NCBI GenBank assembly: GCA_021234155.1
Contig: JAJEKV010000065.1
Location: 6,452,446 to 6,516,445, forward strand
Origin: Isoetes taiwanensis
Lineage: Eukaryota; Streptophyta; Lycopodiopsida; Isoetales; Isoetaceae
Direction: 5' to 3'
Length of the DNA stretch: 64,000 nt
Part shown: positions 23,701 to 35,620 of the stretch, piece by piece
Layout of the letters: every line of letters begins with the position of its first letter
How positions within the stretch are numbered: position 1 is the first letter of the stretch
Translations under genes and position numbers: made by a program
The notes under the pieces: model-generated
The model's database searches: none
Seen by the model: the letters and a program-made list of their open reading frames with translations, nothing else
Told to the model about the DNA's origin: nothing

Positions 23701-26700
23701 ATTATTCCGAAAATTTTATAGCAGACTTGCCAAACTCCTTAAGTACAAACAACACGCGATAACCCATTCTCATCAGGAAGAGGGGTGCCATAAGTGCTCC
23801 GACATCAAGTATTTCATCCCTGGCAAGTAAACCAGTAGCATCCTTTGACTGGTCATGAAGCATCCCTTGCGCAATCCTTCATCCTGTATTTTCCCCACGC
23901 TTCATTCAGACATTTATAACTTCGTGGTACCACCTTTAAGGTAAATCTGGGACAAATCACAATGCAGGCTAGTGGATATAGAGGAAGATGCATGCCGGAA
24001 TACCATGATCCAATGTTGTTCCTTTGTAGGCTATGCACACAAGAAAGGCTTAATTTGTGCCTTTTGAACCTGGATACGAAGCTAGAGGAATTGGAAGAAG
24101 TTCGATATGAGCTGAAAATAGTCATAACTTTGATGATCTTGAAGTAAAGCGCAGAGTTGCTTAATATGTTTGAGTTGGCAAAGAATTGGCTGCGTGGACA
24201 ATCAATTAGTCGATACATTTTGCAAGCCTTGCCGTTATCATGTGTTTTGAAGGGCCCCATGGAACAGCCCCAAAGAGTACCAAAGGTTGTGTCAATATCC
24301 CAATGCTTGATGAGGCTGAGTGAGCCCACCCCAATGAGTTAGAGGCCCACCCGCTTCTGCAGCTAACTAGAACCCATTCTAATGCTGAGTATATATTTAG
24401 GATTAATTGTAAATTACTTATTTCAGATTTCACAAGATACTATGACAAATCATTATATTTTACTTCATCTTTATATTGTATGGCGGGCAATTTCTATATT
24501 TACATAAACTATGTGTGTCCATAATGCATGCTAGCCAAATGAACTCAAAAGAATAAGGTAAAATAGTGAACCTTGAAATTCCCATCATTCATCCCCTAAT
24601 CAAGGGCCTGTCCAAACTCTAGAAGTCGCGCGACGATACCAATGCACCCAACTGAAAAGACGCCAACATCACTGGGCTGTACCTCCAAGTCCACCTCCTC
24701 CTACTATAAGGCACATTGATCTCAACCGCAGATTGAATGCATAATTCCGAATAAACAATAATGAAAAGCAATAAAAATCGAGGTGCATGATGCACGAGGG
24801 CTCATACCAAGGTGTCAAGTGGGATGCAAAGATGGCTCATCAGTAAATGTATTGCAAGTTCTGAGTGAGGAGCCACAATCGTGCCAGTTCCCCATCATGA
24901 AGTATGAAGTCAAGGAGTACTGCCAATTCCGAACTGCCATACCTAAATTAAAACCTTGTCAAAACCTGGCACAAACTTATCTACTACTTCAAACAAATCT
25001 TCATGTAGAAATGTGTCAAAAAGGTAAAGTTCTTGTTCTCATCGAACTCCTAAATGATGTGAGATTTTAGATAATATGGTTAGTTGAAATTAGAATCTCA
25101 ATCTTCTAGAATGGAAATATAGATGAAGATGATAAATGCACATGCAAATATTTTTAGCGATAGAAATTTAAGATAGAATAGCGTAGCTTAGACGTTTTGA
25201 TGCGAGAGCAAAAACCCAAGCTAAGTTTATGCTATGCTAGATCATTATCTAAAGAGATCATCTATAAAATATTAGAATAATGGCTAAATCTAAGGTTTCC
25301 TCGCTCTAAAGTTCATAAAATTTGCTCCAAAATAATCAAGATTGCACTAAGTAACTGCGGTTCATACTTTTGTTCACTACGTAAAATTGCCATGCTCAAT
25401 GAACCTCCCACCTTTAAAATGAGCCAGCAAAGTTTGACCATGTCTGGAACAATCAAATAGAGATATAAACATATGCTAAAGGAGAATTCCGAGATTTAAG
25501 CAATATAATAGAAAAAATATGGTCAGCGCCCAAAGAAAATGCTTTCTATCAAGAAAGACACAGCCAAGCAAAACCCCAAGAATGCTTGATTTGACTAGAG
25601 AAATAATTTTAGCATGCTAGAATAGTATATTTAGAAATATGGTATAGATTTAGAGTAGCATCCAAACATGATGTAGAATAATGTGTGAATATAGAAGTTG
25701 CAATATATAGAAATCGCGGTTAAAGTTCTGCATATTATTTCAGTCACAAACTTCGGTCAACAACCGGTGAGTATGGATTTGAACTCATGGAAGTCATGAA
25801 TCGGTATTATAGAATAAAACCTCCAACTTCATACCCCGCTCTTCTGCACTCCCAAATTTACACTCCAGAGAACCAAATGCCCATTGCTCACCCCATTGCG
25901 TAAGTTTGAAGGAAGAAAGATGACTTGCCTAAGAAAAATGCTTGAAGAAACAAAGACAACAAGATGGTGCCGCACAAAGGGTTGCTCTCATGAAGGGGCT
26001 TTACAAGGATTCAAAATCTTTTGGTGCATTGTATCTTTTCTATATAACATTCAAAATTGGAAACACATTGCAAAATGATGGGTGTCTGCATCTAACTTCG
26101 TTTACATAAAACAATCAAAAGTTACACATTTAATTGATCCATACATCAGGCAATGTCTTTTAAAAAGACACGAAAATCCAACTCCAAATATTATATGAGG
26201 ACTATTCTATTTAGACATGAAGGAAATTATTGAAAGAGATTCCAAATTCCAGGGGTTTTCAATATGCAAGGCCAACAATGAGGTTCCCCTGGGATTTTGA
26301 TATGGATGCATAAAATCACCATTGCTAAGACCATCGTCCCAAAACAATCAGAATGGGTTTATATATATAATAAAAAAGAAAAACATAGACTAATAGAAAA
26401 AGCCAAGTCCCTAAATCATTCAGGTCGATCATTTACAAAAGATTCAAAATCAGACTCCATGACCTGATTTATGCATGTGGCAGAATAAAACCCCATCTGA
26501 CCACAATGTGGAACCTACGGGTGAAAGAAACCGTAACGTACTACTTTTAGTTTGGTTCTCAATTCTTTAATCCTAACCACATCACTTCCGGCACTAACCA
26601 TCTCTAGGGTTTGGCCCTTGGGCAAACCCAAAAGATATATCTTGTATTAGATCAAAAGAGGGGAAAAATCCTCTTTTCCAATAGTTGCTCCCCGAACGAT

Positions 26701-27565
26701 TACACGCAAAGAACATAAACGTGAGAAGTTTAGAATACCAAATTGGCCAGTAATTTTTTTATTTTTTTTGAAGGCTGGTAAATTTGTTCCTCGCATGAAC
26801 TTGAACTTCATGTGATTTTAATCCACCTCACAAGCACGGGCCATGGCTTGTCATCCCCGCTTCAAATCCTATTATAGTGATTACAACCTAGCATTGTATA
26901 TCGTTACATGGGAAAAATCCCTGCTCCCTCTTTCATTTCGACGCCAGTTCATGACTTTGGCATGCCATATAGAATTTGAGAACTAAGGATTTGGTCATCT
27001 GCTGAAACGAAGCGGGGAACCTCGCCTTCAAGCGAAAACCGACCATAAAGATTCAAATTTAATGGAAAGCAAAATCCCCATCCCGCCTAAGAGGAAACTA
27101 GCTATCCCATTCAAATCGGCCCAAGGCTAGTCTGAAAAAAGAGGTTAATCAAAATTTGCCAATGTCCAATTGTTGTTGAGGATGAGCGGTGATGGCGCCG
27201 CCCCATGCTACCAACTAAACTGACCGTCAGACTTGAAGCCCTGAAACAGAGGACCCCTGAAACACCCATGAATGAGGACCCTAGCAATCTTATATAACGT
27301 ATTGATCCTACACTCCAAAACCAATATCGAACCCAAAACACCCTACACTAAACATGGCAAACCACCCCCATGTCACCATCGTGATGCAATAATGACGGGG
27401 AACAAAAACAGGCTAAGGAAGTCAATCGTGAGAAGAGAAAGAGAGAGAGGCAACCACTCCTATCCTTGCTCCATCCAGTGTCCATGGTCCAATAACATAC
27501 GCCAAAGCGATCCATTCAAGCTCCCATCCATTGTAACCCGGTAGGAACAAAAGTTTCCAATTTTC
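23700..27565. other. AT-rich tail of duplicated block, copy A, no gene
   Basis: Collinear with about 35000-39140. It contains a short coiled-coil-like frame (LDTKLEELEEVRYELK, near 24080; copy B at 35470) and otherwise only AT-rich DNA with no recognisable domain. Near 26610 it has a degenerate form of the GGGTTTGCCCTTTGGGCAACCC palindrome seen at 38095. Confidence 0.55.
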
Positions 27566-27839
27566 CTCTCTTTTGCCATGATTTTGACAATTAATTTATA
27601 TGTGGTATTGATGAGGGATATTAGTCTCCCTCATTAATTTCCTTGGATTCTCGTCTTGGGAATGGAGAGATTAGGCCATAGGTGATTGAGAGGGATGAAG
27701 AAGACTCTGTGCCTCCCAAACTCCCTTGCACTTAGGTGATGTCAATCTTCTTTCATCATATCTGGAATTAACCCGGGGCGGTCAGAATTAATAGGAGTCT
27801 CGTCGGTGACGCCTTTTCTCGAACTCCTTCCACATTTCG

Positions 27840-28880
27840 GACATGTTTATTCTATCGGATAAGGTCAACAAAGGCATTCTTCATCCTATATCATTGAAAT
27901 CAGAAGTTGGACGATTACCCAGTACATGCAACTTGATTGTGGTGCAAATGCTTGCTTTATGGATAGTGCATTACATAAGTAAACCGCCATCCCTAAGCAA
28001 GGTACAGCATCACTGTTCGTAAGTGATTGATGGAATGGGAGATCTCTCTAAAAGTACGTAATGTACCGCACACCTCTTAGTTTATTCGAGGTTTCTTGTA
28101 GTATTTTCTTCAATCATTGCTGAATCCTCATCGCCAATAGTCTTGCGTCGCTGCAACAAGGCTACATAACCCTTGATTGATTGGTACTAGATCATTTGAT
28201 TTGCTAGTTCTGCTCTAGTTCAATCATCTGTAGTCGAGTCTCTACCAATATCAACCCGATCCATGCGATTATCGTGGGCCCCGGTCCGTCCTTGCTGTTT
28301 CCTATTTACATTCCATGTTACGATTCGGCTCTTGCCTGCCTCCGGTTCATGTCCCGATTGACCATATTCTTGATGTCGGCTCGATGACTCCGGTTGCTCC
28401 CCATCTGGATTAAGTTTTGCTCTGCTCTGATTTCTTACTTAGGTCCTTGTTCCTTCTCGATTCTTGATCCGGTTCCTTCTTCGGTTGTTCCTCCTGCTCA
28501 CTTTCATTTCCACTTGCTCATGTTCTGCTCCGCTCTGCTTTTGTAGAGCTTCTTCATGCCCTCGGTTTACGTATCTCGAAGATTTCTCTTAATTTGATAA
28601 ATCTAGAAGCAGATCCAAGTTGATGTTTGCATTGAGTTCTGTTAGCTGCTTCGGCGCGTGATACACTCCAATGCTCCCAGTGAGATAAATATGGCGACTT
28701 TTCGATGTTTTTGATAAAGTCAAGGCCAGCCAAAATCCGCAGCATCGTCCATATGATTGTCCTATTGATTTTGCGGCAGAGAGGGGCGCCATATGGTCCG
28801 GATATATGGTCTATCTCCGTGAGTTGAAGGTTTTATGATTATATTGAAGAGAATCTAGCGGCTTCATTATTCGACAGTCC
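27840..28880 (+). pseudogene. Chromovirus protease region and linker, copy B
   Basis: Nucleotide-level match to 16580-17740, with recognisable words such as GTTTATTCTATCGGATAAGG (27845) and CAACTTGATTGTGGTGCAAA (27929). Dozens of small deletions remove the reading frame. Here copy B is the worse copy, so error density is local and not a property of one whole copy. Confidence 0.7.
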
Positions 28881-30300
28881 CTCTTTGGAAATTTATCTTC
28901 TTTGTCAAAGAAGGATGATTCACGATCGATCGTTGATTATTAGCGGGCTCAATAAAATCCAAGGTGCGAATCGGTATCAAGCACCCTCCGATCCCGGAGT
29001 TGTTGGACGACCCGAGTGCGCGTATTTTATGAAGATTGATCTTGGGATGCCTACAATCTTATTCCGGATCAGGAGGATGATGAGTGGAAACAGACCTTTT
29101 AGGTACTTTCGGTATGGCCATTTTGAGTACGGTTATGCCGATTTTGGACTTATTAATGCTCAGATAGTATTCCAAAGATATGGCCTATGATGTTTTTCGA
29201 GAGTTCTTAGACACTTTTGTTATCTATTTGGATGATATTCTTATTTATTCTAAGACTCTCGAAGAACATGAGAGGCATGTTCGACAGGTCCTTCAGAAAC
29301 TTCGTGAGCATGGGTTATATGCCAAACTTGAGAAGTGTTAGTTCGAGCAGGCTAATGTGGAGATACTTGGCTATCGCATCACTCCACATGGAGTCTCTAT
29401 GGTCCCCAAAAAGGTCAGCACTGTTCTGGAGTGGCAAACACTTTCATCCGTTCGAGATGTTCAATGTTTTCTTGGGTTTGCCAATTTCTATCGGCGTTTC
29501 ATTCGGGATTATTCAGAGATTGCCCTTCATTTGACACGCCTCACGGTCAAGGACGTGGCATTTGAATGGACTATGGAAGCAGAATCTACTTTCATTACCC
29601 TGAAGCATGCTTTCACCACGGCGCCAGTTCTTGCTCATGCAGATCCTCTGCGCCCATATGTTGCCGAAGCAGATGCTTCTGATTTTGCGCTTGGTGGGAT
29701 CATGTCACAGGAGGGGGATGACCATGAATTGTATCCAATCGCTTATCACTCACGGAAGTTTCAGGCTGTTGAAATCAACTATCCCATTTATGACAAGGAG
29801 TTGTTGGCGATAATGGATTCTTTCGAGGAGTGGAGACAGTTCCTGGAAGGATCTCCTTATAAGGTCACAGTCTACACTAATCATCGAAATCTATAGTATT
29901 TTCAGTCTGCTCAAGTGCTCAACCGTCGCCAGGCCCGGTGGCATACTCAAGTATTATCCCGTATTGATTTCATGATCAAGTACCGTTCTGGATCCCTCCA
30001 AGGAAAGCCTGGTGTCTTGTCCCGATGCTCCTATCTTGAGCCCAAGCTAGGTGATCCTGCATTTGACCAGCAACCACAGGTTATTCTAGGGCCTGATCGG
30101 TTCCAGCTTATGGCCCTCACTTTATTCGAGAGGCCTCATGACACGGCCTTGTTGAAGTCTGTTCGAGCATCTCTGCCCTCCGATCCATTGGCTCGAGATA
30201 TATTCTCATACCTTGGCTCTGCATCATCTTCTCAGCAAATGTGATCAGACTATAATCGTTTTGAGGTTCGAGATGGATTTCTGTTCCATGATGGGCTTCT
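28880..30300 (+). pseudogene. Chromovirus reverse transcriptase and RNase H, copy B
   Basis: RT palm with the active site YLDDILIYS at about 29222-29250, followed by NVEILGYRITPHGVSMVPKK (RT thumb side, 29353-29415) and VQCFLGFANFYRRFIRDYSE. RNase H follows with ADASDFALGGIMSQEG (about 29670) and NYPIYDKELLAIMDSFEEWR (29780). It is long, open and typical of Ty3/gypsy. In-frame stops at 29339, 29894 and 30242 fall where the family has sense codons (Q or R), all explainable by C-to-T change. The reading frame of the domains between the stops is good, so the stops may be the main lesions. Confidence 0.9.
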
Positions 30301-31350
30301 GTTTGTGTCAGATGGTGCGTCTAGGCTTCGAGTTCTCTAGGCTTGCCATAATTCACCTATGGCTGGACATTTTGGAGTAGCCAAGACTCTTGAACTTATT
30401 AGTCGAGAGTATTGGAGGCCTGGGTTTCGTCGCTCTGTCGAAGCTTTTATTTGATCCTGTGACAGCTGCTGTCGAGTCAAGATTCCAAGCAACTTCCTCA
30501 TGGCCTTCCTCAGCCACTACCGGTACCAGATGGACCTTGGAAGAGCATTTCTATAGACTTTATCCCGGAGTTGCCAGTCTCTCGGGGTTATGATGCCATC
30601 ATGGTTGTCGTTGATCGTTTCTCTAAGATGGCTCATTTTATTCCCTGCAACGTCACCATCACCAGTGAGAGAACAACAAATCTTCTTCTTCGGGAAGTAG
30701 TCACACTTCACGACTTGCGCGATACTATCGTCAGCGATCGTGGACCACAGTTCGTCGCAGGTTTTGGAAGCGGCTTTTGGAGTTATTGCATATCGACCGC
30801 TCATGGTCATCATCCAGAAAGTAATAGGCAGGCAGAGCGCACCAATCAGACTCTGGAGCAATATTTAAGGTGCTTTATCAGTTATCAGCAGGATGATTGG
30901 GTCGATTATCTTCCACTAGCTGAGTTTGCCTATAATAACTCAGTACATGCTTTCATTGGCCAGACTCCGTTCTTTCTAAACTCTGATCAGCATCCTCATT
31001 GGTCCTTTAGCATTATTGGGGGTGACTCGATCAATCCTAGTGCCGAGTCTCGACTTGAGAAACTCCAGGCTCTTCAATCGGATCTTCAACATTATCTTCA
31101 CCGAGCACAGGAATGCTATCGGCATTATGCTGATTTGTATCGGCAGGAAGCTCCTAAATTTCACGTTGGTGACCTTGTCTGGCTTCTTCGTAGGAACCTC
31201 CCTACCTCACGTCCCTGCAATAAGTTTGACTATCGTCGCCTTGGTCCTTACCGGATCACGGCTCAGATTAGCAATGTAGCAGTCTGGCTCGAGCTCCCTC
31301 CAGCTATTCGGCTTCATCCAGTATTTCATGTTTCCCTATTGAGCCCTACA
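30300..31350 (+). pseudogene. Chromovirus integrase, copy B
   Basis: The N-terminal HHCC zinc region includes HNSPMAGHFGVAKTLELISR (30350). The catalytic core runs open from 30571 to 31353: DAIMVVVDRFSKMAHFIP (first Asp), TIVSDRGPQFVAGF (second Asp), SNRQAERTNQTLEQYLRCF (the Glu), then EFAYNNSVHAFIGQTPF. The DDE triad is complete and the C-terminal GPYRI/ELPPAIRLHPVFHVS block is present. Breaks lie at 30338 (TAG) and near 30440-30580. It would insert element cDNA if translated in full, which the stops prevent. Confidence 0.92.
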
Positions 31351-31640
31351 TAGTCAATACCTTCCCAGATCGCATGCCTCTGCCGCCAACACCAGTAGAA
31401 ATTGATGATCATGAGGAGTTTGAGGTTCGAGAGATTCTGGACTCCAAGTTTTTTCGTCGCCGATTGTATTACTTTGTCGATTGGGAAGGTTACTCGCCAA
31501 GTGATAGAACCTGGGAGCTTGTCGAGAATCTGGGTAAAAGCACGATGTGGTGTATCAAAAACGCGCATTTTGATGCCACATTTTGGCACCACCTTTGGGG
31601 TAGAATCGGGTGGTGCATACCGAAGCGGAGATTGCGGGAG
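31351..31640 (+). pseudogene. C-terminal chromodomain of the chromovirus, copy B
   Basis: PTPVEIDDHEEFEVREIL then RRRLYYFVDWEGYSPSD and RTWELVENL (31385-31540) form a chromodomain, with the aromatic cage partly visible (Y..., W, Y in YYFVDWEGY and W in TWELV). This places the element in the chromovirus branch of Ty3/gypsy, whose integrases use a chromodomain to target heterochromatin. The upstream stop near 31352 separates it from the integrase frame. Confidence 0.88.
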
Positions 31641-31739
31641 TGCGAATTAATGAGCGTCGGTTATTTTGAATTTTATGCCACGTCATTGTCCCTCATTTTG
31701 AATCAAGAAATAATCACCTATTCTTGTTTTTTTGCCGCT

Positions 31740-32215
31740 TCTTGCGATTGAACCCTAATGGAGTAGAATTGAATGCCACTTTGTTTACCACGATGAAATC
31801 TCTCCTCAAACAAGAGATTGTGCCCCATGAAGATCTAAAGAAGCTTTGGGGTGACAGAGTTCAAATAAATGGCGGCTCTGGTTTGGCTCACTGGTATTTC
31901 CCCAAAGCGTTTTGTTCAAACTGAAAAATTAAGGTATATGTTTTTCTTATGCGAGGTTGAAGAATCTGAGCAATGAACAATACAAAGAGTTCATGCAAAT
32001 TTACAAAAGAATTACAGGAAAACCACATACATGGGGTGGAATGGCTCCTAGAACCTGGGCAGTGGCTTATTATCTGCATATAAAGGGGGAGGCTATTAAT
32101 TGGAAGAGCTTCTCGGATTATTATAAAACTCCCGATGAGAAAGCAGAGGCCAGTTCTTCTAGACCCAAGAGAAAGCATAGGCAAATCCAACCCGACCCGG
32201 GAGGAAAATAGTAAA
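31740..32215 (+). pseudogene. Unidentified gene part downstream of the chromovirus, copy B
   Basis: Two possible exons: LKQEIVPHEDLKKLWGDRV and NGGSGLAHWYFPKAF (31800-31924), then, after a short GTATAT...GAG gap, LSNEQYKEFMQIYKRITGKP and WAVAYYLHIKGEAINWKSFS (31957-32210), ending in a Lys/Arg-rich tail SRPKRKHRQ. Both copies preserve it, which hints at former protein-coding sequence. I do not recognise the family. It could be the 5' part of the phosphatase gene that follows after the CAC array. Confidence 0.4.
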
Positions 32216-32464
32216 AGTGGCGGGGGATGATGAAGATGATAGGGAAAAAACTAAATCAGGTTCCTCTAGACCACACATTCAATCTGAACTTACAATCAAA
32301 ACAGAAAAGCAGAGCAATGTTCTGAGATCAAAACATGCCATTGCAGGTATGTTCAATTATTAATTGTGTTACAACAGAAAAAAAAATCTCATCTGTGGGG
32401 CATTTTGTGCAACGGATGCCAGAATGATAGATGAGGTATATGTGGTCTGGTGAGTGGTGAGTTG

Positions 32465-32876
32465 TTGGCACACCCCACCATCTCCCACCACTACACTCTA
32501 CCATCTCCCACCACCACACTCCATCATGTCCCACACCACACCCCTCCACCACACTCCACCACCACCACCACCACCACACTCCACCACCACCACACCACAC
32601 CACACCACCACACTCCACCATGTCCCACACCACACCCCTCCACCCACACTCCACCACCACCACCACCACCACCACCACCACCACCACACTCCACCACCAC
32701 CACACCACACCACACTCCACCACCACCACCAAACCCCACCACCACCACATCCCACCACCACCTCCACCATGTCCCACACCACTCCCACCACCACCACACC
32801 ACACCACATACTCCACCACCACCACCACCACACCCCACCACCACCACACACCACCACCACCACCACCACCCTGCAC
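32465..32876. repeat. (CAC)n / (CCACCA)n microsatellite array, copy B
   Basis: About 410 bp of CAC trinucleotides with CATGTCCCACACCACAC interruptions, followed by a TGTGGTG-rich stretch (32910-33010). It lies between two exon-like regions, with an acceptor-like TTTTGTTTTGCAG ending at 33070, so it may have been intronic. Confidence 0.95.
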
Positions 32877-33069
32877 AATGTCCCACCACTCCTTGCTACC
32901 ACCACAACGTGTTGTGTGGTGTGTACTGTGCAGCGTATGTTGTGTGATGTGTGGTATGTGGTGGTGTGTAGAGAGTACCTTGTGTTGTGTGGTGTGTGAT
33001 TGTGGTCTTCCATCAGTACGTGGCTTACTATGTTAGGAGGCTGACATATACGTAGTGTTTTGTTTTGCA

Positions 33070-34996
33070 GACTATGGCAGACTTGTGAAGGAATGGTTAG
33101 CTGCAACATCAGCTAGGTTTGATACATGCAAGCAAACGAGGATAGGAAAAATGATATCAAAAGAAAGATTGAGTTGATGGAGCATAAAGCATCAGAAATT
33201 AGAGCTGATTTGCACAGATGGCAATCAATTATGAGCAGCAGAGGGTGTTCGGGTTGTAAGCAAACTAAAGGATGAAGAGCTAAATGGTACAGTGTTGCCT
33301 GGGCTGAATCAATTAAATAAGGGACTAGCAGAAACTGAAATTGAGCTAAAGGCATGTGAAGACTTACTGCTGCAGCTGCAACCTCGAATGCAAAGATTTG
33401 AGATTGTTTCTGAGCGTAGTGGTCATGACACTCCTTTAGATCCTGCACTTCCAATGCTTCCTGAGGCAGAAGAAGAGGGTGATGAAGGTTATCTGAAATG
33501 GGAGGGTAAAATGTTGCCAGTTATGATAGCAGAATGCAGTCACCAGTATCATATTCCATGTCTATCACACCATTTGAGGTAAATATTATCATCTCTAACC
33601 CTCGTCTAAAGACTCTTGATTTTGAATTTGTTTTGCAGACACTCTAGAACCTGCTGCAACCCCAGTTGTGCCCACATTATGACTGAGACATAGCTTTTGG
33701 CTTTTGGTGTTCGAGTGGTACCACAAGAACCAATAGACACAAGTAAGTGCCTTAACTAATGTTTACTGATGTTGTCACAGATCTACTGACTTAGTGTTTG
33801 CAGAATCGCAAAAATTTGAGACCAAAGATATCCAACAGTTATCCACGCCTCGATCAGTTATGAGACTGCAAGATACCTCCTGGGTGTACCTAGAATTCAC
33901 CCCATTTGATACTTCTAAGTCAATCCCAGCTGCTGACAGCGTGGAGACTCCAAAACGAAATTTGGATCGTGAACTGAATGCAATCGTAACAAGTAAGTAC
34001 CGATGCCACATACATGATTTATTTTTTTTGTATTTTTCTGTGGTCTTCCTCATTTCAATTATGTTACAGAGATAGACGCTACTGCAACTGGAAGCCATCA
34101 CGAAGAGATTCATAGTGCATCTGTTTTAGGGGGGAAAATTAATTCCCTTGAGATTCATTCTGCACGGGATCCTTCACCAGAAAAAAGTTTTGGTGCTGAA
34201 CATGAGCCAAATGCGGATGCAGGTGATGAAGTTGACAAAGAAACCCCGGATCCTGGAGAAGATGCAGACTGCTCAACGAGTCCAATACAACCTCAACCAA
34301 GAAAAACCAAGAGATTAACTGAAATTCTCCTTGTTCTGGATTTTAATGGGGTTTTAGGCAAGTTTTATGACTTGAAAGAGAGGATCCCTGCATCGGCCGA
34401 GCCAGAAGTGACCCTCCAGAAATTAAACCTTCAAAAGGCAGCAGTTTCTAGGCCTGGATTACATGAGTTCTTAGAATGGTGTACATCAAAATTTGAGATT
34501 GCATTGTGGTCAAGCATGGCTAAGAGTAATGTTCTTGTTGATGAGAAAGTTGCTGCAGGAATATAAGGGCAGATTTCTTTTTATTTGGAATCAGGATGAC
34601 TGCACCAACACAAAATTAAAAGTGGTTAACAAACCAATTTTCCTCAAGGATCCGTCCAAAGTGTACCAGAAATACTGGAAATACCAAGTGAAAAACACAT
34701 TATTGATAGATGACAGCAGATATAAGGGTTCTGCCAACCAGCCGAACATAATGATATGTCCAAATAGTTTTGCTCCCGACAGGTTGGATTCCAATTTCCT
34801 TTTGGAGCAACTCAAACCATGGCTTGAAGGACTTCTGGCTGCAGAAAGTGTGCCAGCTTATGTGAAGGAACATCAAATGTGGAACATGTGGGATTCTGAA
34901 GAGTCGCGCTCGAGACCCGTGCATCTTCGAATGCCTTTAAAATGCAGACTTGCCAAATTTCAAGTGTGCTCTGATAGAGCAATTTGGACTGCATAG
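33070..34996 (+). pseudogene. FCP1/NIF-like HAD phosphatase domain gene, copy B
   Basis: A multi-exon gene. The first part has coiled-coil-like sequence (NDIKRKIELMEHKASEIRAD, then LNKGLAETEIELKACEDLLL, 33160-33380), followed by short exons with GT-AG borders (acceptors near 33637, 33803 and 34069). The last exon carries LTEILLVLDFNGVLGKFYD (34316-34370), SRPGLHEFLEWCTSKFEIAL (34449-34505), then, after a frame change at about 34566, KNTLLIDDSRYKGSANQP (34690-34740). These are HAD motifs I, II region and III of the FCP1/NIF family, which includes RNA polymerase II CTD phosphatases. Motif I reads DFNGV, so the second Asp needed for catalysis is Asn, as in some plant family members. The stop at 34564-34566 would truncate the protein. 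Confidence 0.7.
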
Positions 34997-35339
34997 GGAA
35001 TAAATGTCCTCGAGATAAATGTATAAATCATATGCCTATAAAATGCAGACTTGCCAAATTTCAAGCATCCTCTGATAGTGCATTCGGAACAACAAGTCAA
35101 TACACATCCTGAAAATTTTATAATGCAGACTTGCCAAATTCCTTATACAAACAATACGATAACTCATTCTCATTGTGAAGAGGTGCCAGAAGGGTGCTCC
35201 TGACATCAAGTGTGATTTCATCTCCTTGGCAAGTAAATCTTAGCATTCTTGATTGTTTGTGCTATCCTTGCTAGCATCCTTCATCTGTATTTCACGTTTG
35301 ACTAGATATTTATAATCTTCGTGTGTTTGACTTAAGGCA

Positions 35340-35620
35340 ACTGGGACAAAAGTTGCCAATGCAGGCTAGTGACATAGAGGAAGATGCATGTGCCTGAGAA
35401 GCACCATGATCCAATGTCGTTGTTCCCTTGCATATGCACACAAGAAGCGCTTAATTTGAAGTTTGAACTGGATACGTAGCTAGAGGAATTGGAAGAAGTT
35501 CGATATGAGCTAGAAAATAGTCACAACTTTGATGATCTTGAAGTAAAGCATGCAGAGCTGCTTAATATGTTTGAGTTGGCAAAGAATGGGCTGCGTGGAC
35601 AATTCTGAATTAGTCGATAC
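35340..35620 (+). pseudogene. Coiled-coil protein fragment
   Basis: TQEALNLKFELDT followed after a stop by LEELEEVRYELENSHNFDDL and LEVKHAELLNMFELAKNGLR (35450-35600), present in both copies of the block (24050-24200 in copy A). The heptad-like Leu/Glu pattern suggests a coiled coil. No family is recognised. It could be a 3' exon of the upstream gene or an unrelated fragment. Confidence 0.4.

Larger units (their letters stand above)
16312..27565. repeat. Copy A of an 11.3-kb head-to-tail duplication
   Basis: Sequence from within the LINE RT (GCCATGATTTTGACAATTAA, 16319) to about 27560 recurs in the same order from 27573 to 39140. The junction near 27560-27573 joins ...AGTTTCCAATTTT to CCTCTC...GCCATG, with T-run microhomology at both ends. 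Copy A carries more indels than copy B, largely at CAG/CTG sites. Because copy B starts inside the LINE, the duplication is younger than the LINE insertion, or else is an assembly join of two noisy versions of one locus. Confidence 0.9.

Noticed and set aside
12330-31700. A complete LTR pair for the chromovirus
   Set aside because: The leader at 12330-12720 has no matching sequence after either chromodomain, so LTR borders cannot be set.
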